Shown here: positions 23,526-31,092 of the stretch, piece by piece
Position numbering within the stretch: position 1 is the stretch's first letter
How the letters are laid out: the number at the start of each line of letters is the position of its first letter
Assembly (NCBI GenBank): GCA_017477025.1
Contig: JAFUYA010000149.1
Coordinates: 1-37,628, forward strand
Direction of reading: 5' to 3'
DNA from: Bacteroidales bacterium
Lineage (GTDB): Bacteria > Bacteroidota > Bacteroidia > Bacteroidales > P3
DNA: 37,628 bases
Notes under the pieces: model-generated
Databases searched by the model: none
Told to the model about the DNA's origin: nothing
Seen by the model: the letters and a program-made list of their open reading frames with translations, nothing else
Position numbers and translations under genes: made by a program

Positions 23526-25538
23526 ATGAAACAGGCGAAACTCTTTTTTATCGTTGTACTTACTTTTCTTGCATACGGCAAACTTTATTCGCAGGTTGAA
23601 GAAGATTTGTTACAAATTATTGAGAACAGCGGGGCAAGTGAAGAACAGGCTGAGGAACTTTTGCAGATAACCGAACAGAAAAACAATAATCCTTTTAAAA
23701 TATACAATGTAAATACGTTAAGTCGGGAAGAAATGATACTTCTCGGCTTAAACAATTTTCAGATTCTTGCATTGGAAAATTATATTCTCAGAACGGGAGA
23801 ATTGTTTTCCGTCAATGAGTTGAGATTTATCAACGGTTTTGACTCCGTTACCGTCAGTCATCTTTTGCCTTTTCTGACCGCTGCACCAAGGACGGAGAAA
23901 CATTCTTTGAAACCGGATTCCGTTTTCAAAAATTCCGTAAGCACATTGAGGTTGCAATACGTTCAAAATCTGAAGACGCCTTACGGATTTACAAGACAGG
24001 ACGGCAAAGGTTTCGTGGGGGGGGGGTAATTTTGCCTCTGTTTTGCGGTACAAGCTCAAATATTACGACCGTTTGGAGTTTTCTTTGGTAGCTGATAAGG
24101 ACTTCGGCGAACCCCTCTTTATTAAAGGGAAAACGTACGGATATGATCACTACAATATTGCCTTAACTCTGAACGGTACGGGTAAATATTTAAAGCAAAT
24201 TACCATAGGTGATTATCGCCTTAACATAGGAGAGGGGCTTGCAATGAAACAAAACTTTTCTTTCGGTTATTTTTCTCCGACTTTCGGGGCAAAACAGTCA
24301 GCAAAAGAAATCGTTCCCATGCGTTCTTCACGGAATATAACTACAACAAAGGAATTGCCGCCAAGTTCAATGCAGGTAAGGTGGATATTCTTGCATTTGC
24401 TTCCTATACTCCGATTGATTACAACGGTAAAACCGTACAACAAACGGGTTACCACAGAACACAGACGGAAATAGATCATAAATATGCCACTGCCGTTGCC
24501 ATGGGTGGCAGCAGTATGCAGTATTGGAACAAAGGGTTTAATTTAGGGATAACTTTCTTTGCATATCATTACAAAGATTCCGTGTACAGAGGGCAGAGTG
24601 AGTATCAAAAATATCTCTTTGAGGGAAAAGACAACAATGTTGTTGCAGTCAATACTTCTTATGAACGGAAAAATATGATTGTTTTCGGAGAGATTGCACG
24701 CAGTATGAATAATGCGTATTCTTTTCTGTTAGGTCAGCAATATTCATTGGGTTACAGGTCGGGTTTTTCCATTGTTTTACGCAAATATTCCCCCGACTAT
24801 CAGAATGCTTATGCAAATGCCATAGGTGTCCAGTCATGTAATCGTAATGAAACGGGTGTTTATGCCGACTATTCTTATTATGTAAGCAGGAAACTGCAAT
24901 TTTCTGCAGGATTCGATATGTTTTACTTCCCCAAAGAAAGTTACAGGGCAAAAGAAAAAGCATTGGGAGAGAAATTCAGGGCTGTTTTAAGTTATCAAAT
25001 ACATGAAAAACATCTGTTGGATTTCAATTTGAGACTGCAAAACAGGCAATACAACGACAATACAAAAGATTCCGTAACGGAACTCAGTAACAATATTATC
25101 ATTCAACCGCAATTAAAATATAAATTTTCTTATTCCGAGCGATTGGCATTTGTTTATCGAATAGGTTATTCGCACACCTTTATCGGGGATGCCGACAACG
25201 ATTACGGATTTTATAACTATGTTGAGATGATATTACGTGCAAAAAAATTACCGTTGGATTTTAATTTGCGATGGACGTATTTCAGAACAACATCGTATGA
25301 CAATCGTTTCTACGTTTATGAATATTCTCTGCCGATGTCATATTCCTCAGCCATGTTGTACAACACCGGTAATAAATTATATGTAATGTTGGGCGGGAGT
25401 TTATCAAAGAATTGGAAAATATATCTTCGTTATAATCTGACACGTTACAACAATACAAAAGAAATCTCAAGCGGCAATACAAAAATCACAGGCAATCTGC
25501 AACATTATGCAGGAGGGCAGATTTTTTATAAATTCTGA
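23526..25538 (+). pseudogene. Helix-hairpin-helix outer-membrane-type protein, out of frame at a poly-G tract
   Basis: The ATG at 23526 opens a signal peptide (KQAKLFFIVVLTFLAYGKLYSQ) and a helix-hairpin-helix region at about residues 60-110 (IYNVNTLSREEMILLGLNNFQILALENYILRTG, then LFSVNELRFINGFDS). The frame stops at 24027 just after ten G. With nine or twelve G it would continue as VGGGNFASVLRYKLKYYDRLEFSL, DKDFGEPLF and IGDYRLNIGEGLAMKQ, a long beta-strand-rich part like the ComEA-like Bacteroidota outer-membrane proteins. A second break lies near 24330: inserting one base between TCTTCA and CGG would join IVPMRSS to TEYNYNKGIAAKF and VDILAFASYT, and the last frame runs to the stop at 25538. 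So at least two frame changes are needed for a product of about 670 residues. The first fits phase variation; the second suggests decay or a sequence error. Confidence 0.7.
24017..24026 (+). repeat. Run of 10 G inside the helix-hairpin-helix gene
   Basis: Ten G following TTTCGT. The zero frame reaches TAA immediately after the tract; loss of one G (or gain of two) opens the downstream frame. This is a likely contingency tract in the OFF state as written. Confidence 0.85.
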
Positions 25539-25717
25539 TTGTTTCAGTTTAGTTTTGTTGCGGCAATTTTCATATATGAATGCCGAAAACATAGTATCCT
25601 GACGGGCGGATACAAAGAAAACAGGATTTTTGTATGATATTTTCTGAATAATCACTTTATAGCGGCGACGGGTATTTTTTGTTAGGCATGCAACCTCCGC
25701 TTTCATAATAATTTTAG

Positions 25718-25725
25718 TAACTTTG
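25718..25725 (+). promoter_or_regulatory. Promoter -7 box TAACTTTG for the restriction-modification operon
   Basis: Exact match to TAnnTTTG, 29 bp before the ATG at 25755. No clear -33 TTTG. The 216-bp gap upstream holds nothing else recognised. Confidence 0.55.
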
Positions 25726-25754
25726 CAATCTTGAAAATATCATAAAACACAACT

Positions 25755-27845
25755 ATGAACTATATAGAAGAAGGCGTAAAAAGAAAACTGGTTAATTTTG
25801 ACTCTGAACAAAGAAAACAAATAACATTTCTTCATCAGAATGTTAAGCGTAATTATACACAACCTGAAATAAAAGTTCAAACGGAGGCTTTTTTGCGACT
25901 TATTATTGATTACGGATATTCAGAAAAAAGAATTAAGCAGTTTGTTCCCGTTACAATGGGCAGAGATATTAAGGAAGCGGACATTATAGTTTATAATGAT
26001 GATGAATGTTCGCAACCTTATATTGTTATTGAATGTAAAAAACAGGATATAACCGATGCAGAATTTAATCAAGCGGTGAATCAAGCTTTTTCTTATGCCT
26101 ATGCTTTGGCTGGAAGCATAAAATACATTTGGGTTACTAATGAAATAAAGAATGCTTACTACAAAGTAGATAAAAACTCTGATGAAAAGGAGACTATACC
26201 AAATATTCCGAAATGCGGAAGCAACGAAATTCTGAAATATTTATATGTTAAGGGGGGGGGAAAGGGTGATAACGGATATTTTGATTTGCGGACAATAACG
26301 GAGGATGAATTGACGAAAATATTTCAGGCTATACATCAATTGCTTTGGGACGGAGGAAAGAGAGATGAAAGCGAAGCTTTTGATGAATTTGATAAGGTTT
26401 TATTTTGTAAGATGTGGGACGAAAGAGCCGCAAGGAAGACCGGTGAACCGTATTCGTTTCAATTTTACAAGGAAGATGAACCCGAAGAAAAACTTTATAA
26501 AAGGATAATCAGCATTTACGGGCAAGGAAGACGCAAAGATGCTAATGTATTTTCGGATGATATAAAAATAGATGTACAGGAATTGTCAGAAATAGCCCGT
26601 TACTTGCAGGGAATAAATTTGAGTGCTACAGATTTGGATAGTAAGGGTAAGGCCTTTGAAACTTTTATGGGCGGATTGTTCAGAGGCAAGTTCGGAGCAT
26701 TCTTTACTCCGCGTCCTGTGGTAAAATTTATCGTTGATGTCTTGCCTATCAAAAATGACTCTAAAGTATTGGACACTTCATGCGGTAGCGGTGGATTTTT
26801 ATTGTATGCATTGGATAAAGTACGACATCTTGCAAAAGAATATTATGAAGAAGGGACAATAGAGCATTTCCGTTTCTGGCATGACTTTGCAGAAAAGAAT
26901 CTTTTCGGTATAGAGATAAGCAATAAAATTTCCCGTACGGCAAAAATGAATATGATTATTCATGATGACGGTCATACGAATGTTATTCAGAGCGACGGTT
27001 TGGTAACGGAAAAAGATTTGAGGAATAAAAATAAAGGATTTCAATATGGAACATTTGATTTTATAATTACTAATCCTCCTTTCGGTTCGGAAATAAAACA
27101 AACAAAGAATGCTTATTTCAGTTTATACAAGGTTGCACATAAACAGGTTGATTGGTTGGATATGGATGGTAAAGAAACTCTCCGTAATGCTCAAAGTACG
27201 GAAGTTATGTTTATAGAACAGGATTACCGTTTTTTGCGAGAAGGAGGTATTCTTGCCATAGTCGTTCCTGACGGAATATTGACAAATTCTTCCTTGCAAT
27301 ATTTCCGCAATCAGATAGAGGAGTGGTTTCGTATCGTTGCCGTTGTATCTTTACCTCAGACAACATTTACTGCTACGGGTGCGGGAGTAAAATCTTCGGT
27401 ATTGTTCCTTAAGAAATGGAACCTATCCCAAACCGATGATATAATCAATAAGAAAGGTGAAATAAAGCAGGAATTATTATCTTCCTTTGAATACGAATGG
27501 AAACTTAAAGAATGGGAAAAGACGAAAAAAGAGTTGCAAAAGAAGAAGATAGAAGAATTAAAAACTATATTATTAGTAAATTCGGTTGCCGAGGTAAAGA
27601 AATCCGAAGAATATAGGAAGTTTAATGATAAACTTAATGAGGACTTTGCCGAAAAGATTGCAAGCCTTAAAGATGATTTGAGGCGGAAGTATATTTACGA
27701 ACAAAAGAAAAGACTTTTGGATTATCCTATTTTTATGGCAATAGCGGAACAAATAGGATATGATGCCACAGGTAAAAAGATTCCTCAAAATGATTTGATA
27801 ATGATAAGCGAAGAGTTAAAGAAGTTTATTGAAAATTTGGAATAA
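25755..27845 (+). CDS. Fused nuclease-methylase subunit of a type I-like / BcgI-like restriction-modification system
   Basis: A 696-residue protein. Residues about 1-160 look like the HsdR N-terminal PD-(D/E)xK nuclease domain: EADIIVY (Asp76) and YIVIECKKQ (Glu93, Lys95). Residues about 270-560 are an N6-adenine methyltransferase with the helical N-terminal part, SAM motif VLDTSCGSGGFLLYAL (from about residue 339) and catalytic TNPPF (Asn440). The C-terminus is charged and helical. The specificity subunit is encoded downstream, and no translocase (HsdR helicase) gene is present, so the layout resembles BcgI-type enzymes in which one subunit cuts and modifies and another reads the DNA. A plain methylase with an inactive nuclease-like domain is also possible. 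A run of nine G at codons 166-169 lies at the boundary between the two domains and is in frame here (ON). Confidence 0.85.
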   Translation: MNYIEEGVKRKLVNFDSEQRKQITFLHQNVKRNYTQPEIKVQTEAFLRLIIDYGYSEKRIKQFVPVTMGRDIKEADIIVYNDDECSQPYIVIECKKQDITDAEFNQAVNQAFSYAYALAGSIKYIWVTNEIKNAYYKVDKNSDEKETIPNIPKCGSNEILKYLYVKGGGKGDNGYFDLRTITEDELTKIFQAIHQLLWDGGKRDESEAFDEFDKVLFCKMWDERAARKTGEPYSFQFYKEDEPEEKLYKRIISIYGQGRRKDANVFSDDIKIDVQELSEIARYLQGINLSATDLDSKGKAFETFMGGLFRGKFGAFFTPRPVVKFIVDVLPIKNDSKVLDTSCGSGGFLLYALDKVRHLAKEYYEEGTIEHFRFWHDFAEKNLFGIEISNKISRTAKMNMIIHDDGHTNVIQSDGLVTEKDLRNKNKGFQYGTFDFIITNPPFGSEIKQTKNAYFSLYKVAHKQVDWLDMDGKETLRNAQSTEVMFIEQDYRFLREGGILAIVVPDGILTNSSLQYFRNQIEEWFRIVAVVSLPQTTFTATGAGVKSSVLFLKKWNLSQTDDIINKKGEIKQELLSSFEYEWKLKEWEKTKKELQKKKIEELKTILLVNSVAEVKKSEEYRKFNDKLNEDFAEKIASLKDDLRRKYIYEQKKRLLDYPIFMAIAEQIGYDATGKKIPQNDLIMISEELKKFIENLE
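26252..26260 (+). repeat. Run of 9 G inside the nuclease-methylase gene
   Basis: Nine G encode the end of Lys166 and Gly167-169 in VKGGGKGDNG. With ten G the frame meets TGA a few codons later; with eight G it meets TAA near 26300. Either change would leave only the nuclease-like domain and remove the methylase. The tract therefore acts as a possible on/off switch, ON as written. Confidence 0.85.
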
Positions 27846-27877
27846 TATCCATTGGCAAACTTATAATTATTTTTCTT

Positions 27878-28682
27878 ATGCAAGCAACAAACTTAATAAT
27901 ATATAAGTCGGAGAACAGAAATATCAGTGTTCAAGTGCAGTATGAAGACGGTACTTTTTGGCTTACACAAAAACGTATGGCGGAATTATACGGAGTAGAA
28001 TCCAACACGATAACATATCATCTGCAAGAGATTTGTAAAAACGGAGAATTGCAACATGAAGCAACTGCTCGAAAAATTAGAGTAGTTCAAAAGGAAGGGA
28101 ACCGCGATGTTTCGCGTAATTTAGACTTCTATAATTTGGATGCAATAATTGCTGTCGGTTACCGTGTCAATTCCTTTCAGGCTACAAAGTTCAGAATATG
28201 GGCAACGCAAACATTGAAAGAATATATTGTTAAAGGTTTTGTGTTAGATGATGAACGCTTAAAACAAGGCAAAGATTTCGGTAAGGATTATTTCCGTGAG
28301 TTATTGGAGCGTGTGCGTTCAATCCGTGCAAGTGAAAGAAGAATCTGGCAACAGATTACTGACATATATGCCGAATGCAGTACGGATTATAACAAAAACT
28401 CTCCGACAACGAAAGATTTTTATGCAATGATTCAAAACAAGTTTCATTATGCAATAGCAGGACAAACTGCAACCGAAATTATCTATCACAATGCAGGAAT
28501 TTGCAGCAAGTGTCAATGAGTTTCTTTCGTTCCATAAATTTAAGGTATTAAAAAATAAAGACAGCGTTTCAAGACAACAAGCCATTGAGAAATCAGAACA
28601 AGAATACGATATATTTAATAAAACCCAAAAGATAGAATCGGATTTTGACAAACAAGTAAAACAACTACAACAAAAATTATAA
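27878..28682 (+). pseudogene. RhuM family gene with internal deletion and frame break
   Basis: The first frame (27878-28519) reads as a RhuM protein: IYKSENRNISVQVQYEDGTFWLTQKRMAELYGVESNTITYHLQEI, FYNLDAIIAVGYRVNSFQATKFRIWATQTLKEYIVKGF, then the C-terminal FHYAIAGQTATEIIYHNA. Normal family members continue with about 60-80 residues that are absent here. The second frame (from about 28491) resumes with the family C-terminus: VNEFLSFHKFKVLKNKDSVSRQQAIEKSEQEYDIFNK and IESDFDKQVKQL. The join near 28495 has lost the middle and shifted frame, so the gene is probably broken. RhuM genes are often passengers in type I restriction-modification operons, and their function there is not settled. It follows the methylase gene by 32 bp and precedes the S gene by 6 bp. 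Confidence 0.75.
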
Positions 28683-28688
28683 ACGTGT

Positions 28689-29996
28689 ATGGCTTATACT
28701 TTACCCAAACATATAGATTCAAATAAAATCTTTCTTGTAAATAAAAAAGATATTGAAGGAAGTTTCCACCCAGAGTATTATAATTACGGAATGACGCAAA
28801 TTATTAATAAATTGAAAAGTCTGCATAAGATTGAAAGACTGTGTGATGTTGCAAATTTTTCAAGAGAGATTACAACAAATATTAATGATGGTGTATATAT
28901 AGGGTTAGAAAATATTGAGAGTAATACAGGAGATTATATAAGCACAGACACAAAACAAAGTATATCATCTGCAAATGTTTTTGCAAAAAATTCTATCTTA
29001 TTTCCTAAATTAAGACCTTATTTAAATAAGGTATATTTTGCAGACCTTAACGGTATATGTTCTACGGAGTTCATGGTAATCAATGCTCACAAATTATTAC
29101 CTGAATTTTTAGCCATTTATCTACGTTCAAATATTATATTAAGTCAAACCGTTCATATGATGACAGGCAATACATTACCGAGATTACAAACTGAAGATAT
29201 TTATAATCTACCTGTACCTATATTAAGTAAAGACAAACAACAGCAAATAATAGATTTATATAACACCGCTTATAATCAAAAGAAAGCAAAGGAACAACAA
29301 GCAAAAGAATTACTTTCATCTATTGATGACTATCTATTAAACGAACTTGGAATTACTTTACCGAATATAGATAATTCACTTCCTTCAAGAATATTTATTG
29401 TTAATAGCAAAGAAATTTCCAATAGTAGATTTGACCCGAAATGTGTTTTATTTTTAGGACATAAAATGAAAAGTTGTATTTATGATAATATACAACTTAA
29501 AGATATAACATTTATTCGAAAAGGTTCTGCCATAACAAGTAATGAAATTGATATTAACGGGATATATCCTGTCATTGCCGGGGGACAGACAAGTCCTTAT
29601 AATCATAATAAATATAATTATAAAGGCAATGTGATAACTATTAGTGCTTCTGGAGCATATGCTGGATATGTTTGGTATCATAAAAATCCTATATTTGCAT
29701 CTGATTGCAGCGTCATATATTCAAAAGAAGAAAATAGTTTTTGTACAAGATATATTTTTGAAGTTTTAAAAGCACAGCAAAATCATATATACCTCCTTCA
29801 AACAGGAGCAGGACAACCTCATGTTTATCCTGATGATTTGGCAAAACTTTGGATACCTATTGTAACGTTAGAAAAACAAAAAGAGATTGCAGATCATATA
29901 ACAGAGATAAGGCAAAAAGCAAAACAATTACAAGAAGAAGCAAAACAATTACTTCAACAAACTAAAACAGAAATAGAGCAAATGATTTTAGAGTAG
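28689..29996 (+). CDS. hsdS: Type I restriction-modification specificity subunit (HsdS)
   Basis: A 435-residue protein with two target-recognition domains, each followed by a coiled coil: TRD1 about residues 1-185 (VANFSREITTNINDGVYIGLENIE, FPKLRPYLNKVYFADLNGICSTEFMVI, MTGNTLPRLQTEDIYNLPVPIL), coil 1 about 190-225 (KQQQIIDLYNTAYNQKKAKEQQAKELL), TRD2 about 230-395 (ITFIRKGSAITSNEIDINGIYPVIAGGQTSPYNHNKYNYKGNVITISASGAYAGYVWYH, TGAGQPHVYPDDLAKLWIPIV) and coil 2 to the end. It determines the DNA sequence read by the nuclease-methylase. The last coil has a perfect heptad-length repeat (AAGCAAAACAATTAC at 29917-29931 and 29938-29952, period 21 bp). It ends the operon before a convergent terminator. 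Confidence 0.9.
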   Translation: MAYTLPKHIDSNKIFLVNKKDIEGSFHPEYYNYGMTQIINKLKSLHKIERLCDVANFSREITTNINDGVYIGLENIESNTGDYISTDTKQSISSANVFAKNSILFPKLRPYLNKVYFADLNGICSTEFMVINAHKLLPEFLAIYLRSNIILSQTVHMMTGNTLPRLQTEDIYNLPVPILSKDKQQQIIDLYNTAYNQKKAKEQQAKELLSSIDDYLLNELGITLPNIDNSLPSRIFIVNSKEISNSRFDPKCVLFLGHKMKSCIYDNIQLKDITFIRKGSAITSNEIDINGIYPVIAGGQTSPYNHNKYNYKGNVITISASGAYAGYVWYHKNPIFASDCSVIYSKEENSFCTRYIFEVLKAQQNHIYLLQTGAGQPHVYPDDLAKLWIPIVTLEKQKEIADHITEIRQKAKQLQEEAKQLLQQTKTEIEQMILE

Positions 29997-30050
29997 TTTC
30001 ACAACTGCAAGGAAAGTACTACAAAAACATTTTGCACGATTATAAAACAA

Positions 30051-30084
30051 AAAGACAAACAAAGTTGTTTTCTTGTTTGCCTTT
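30051..30084. terminator. Convergent terminator between hsdS and the phosphoribosyltransferase gene
   Basis: AAAGACAAACAA (30051-30062) pairs with TTGTTTGCCTTT (30073-30084) with one mismatch, and is flanked by A- and T-rich sequence usable in both directions. Both neighbours end within 60 bp. Confidence 0.65.
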
Positions 30085-30099
30085 ATATTGAAATATTGA

Positions 30100-30903
30100 T
30101 TAGAAACTTTCGGCCATTAGGTCTTTGCGGCCGATAAGTGAAAAGATTGTAATATTATTATCTTCATTCAGAATCCTCAATGTCCTTAATATTTCATTAA
30201 GTGTAGAACCGCTTGTCGTAACGTCATCAATAATAAGAATATTCTGCTTTCTGATGGACATACATAGTTCTTTGTCTTTATCGTCCGCAAATTTCAAGAA
30301 ATTCATTATATACGGACGGTAACGGTTTTTCTTAACGTCTTTGGCAATGGTGAAATAGTCTTTATGATGTATAAGTTCCATCATGTCATCTATATTTTGC
30401 ATCACCTGTTGCTTCTGAACAGCAGTGTAACGTGGCCTACCGTTTTCCAAAACATCGTCAAGGTATTGCTGTTCATAACTATCCATATCAAAAGATATAG
30501 ACGCAGGCAACGATTTTATAAGTTCCATTTTATGAAGTGAAGGTTGGGCAAAACGGTATATATAACGGAGCATATATTGATTGACCTTGCTGGAAGATTC
30601 GGGCATTACAACCAAATCATAATCGTAAAGATTTATCTTTTTGTTGAGATTATCAACGGCTTTCTTGATAAACTGTGTTATATCTTCGTTAGCCTGCAAA
30701 TTTTCCGTGAATTTTATATACTTAATAAACTTTGCACGCAATGAACTTTCAATATTATCCTCAAATTCATAACCATAGTAAAAACATCTTCCGAATGCTT
30801 CCACTTGATAACCGTTTCCCGTCAAAGTAATTATATCTTCTTTGCCGTCATTATTAAAATCAAAGATAAATTTCTGCTCCTTTTCTTCGTAAGTTATGCC
30901 CAT
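30100..30903 (-). CDS. Phosphoribosyltransferase-domain protein of unknown role
   Basis: A 267-residue soluble protein. The C-terminal part has a textbook PRPP-binding loop, ILIIDDVTTSGSTLNEI (about residues 222-238), as in type I phosphoribosyltransferases such as ComF. The N-terminal part starts with a short repeat-like FDFNNDGKEDIITLTGNGYQVEAFG, then KINLYDYDLVVMPESSSKVNQYM, which may be the first strand of the transferase core. The middle is unlike biosynthetic enzymes. The start is ATG at 30903 (MGITYEEKEQKF); an in-frame ATG at 30942 overlaps the promoter. It is divergent from a RecD-like helicase gene. A nucleotide-salvage role, a nucleic-acid-linked role, or a mobile-element or defence function are all possible; I cannot choose. 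Confidence 0.7.
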   Translation of the reverse strand: MGITYEEKEQKFIFDFNNDGKEDIITLTGNGYQVEAFGRCFYYGYEFEDNIESSLRAKFIKYIKFTENLQANEDITQFIKKAVDNLNKKINLYDYDLVVMPESSSKVNQYMLRYIYRFAQPSLHKMELIKSLPASISFDMDSYEQQYLDDVLENGRPRYTAVQKQQVMQNIDDMMELIHHKDYFTIAKDVKKNRYRPYIMNFLKFADDKDKELCMSIRKQNILIIDDVTTSGSTLNEILRTLRILNEDNNITIFSLIGRKDLMAESF

Positions 30904-30931
30904 GGTCTTGTATTTATCGCTGCTACAATTG

Positions 30932-30962
30932 CAAAAGTACAAAGAAAATCTGAATTAACAAG
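30932..30962 (-). promoter_or_regulatory. Promoter CTTG-19-TACTTTTG for the phosphoribosyltransferase gene
   Basis: On the minus strand CTTG (30962-30959, one mismatch to TTTG), 19-bp spacer, TACTTTTG (30939-30932), 28 bp before the ATG at 30903. Confidence 0.6.
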
Positions 30963-31046
30963 AAACCAACAGATGAAATTCTATTTTCTAATGACAGATC
31001 TACATTATAATAATAATGTATTAGTAGTAAATTAACAGAAATATTC

Positions 31047-31054
31047 TAATTTTG
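31047..31054 (+). promoter_or_regulatory. Promoter -7 box TAATTTTG for the helicase gene
   Basis: Exact TAnnTTTG match, 38 bp before the ATG at 31093. No TTTG at the -33 distance. Confidence 0.55.
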
Positions 31055-31092
31055 CAACGAAAAATATTTACAAGAGTATAGATAATAAGTTT

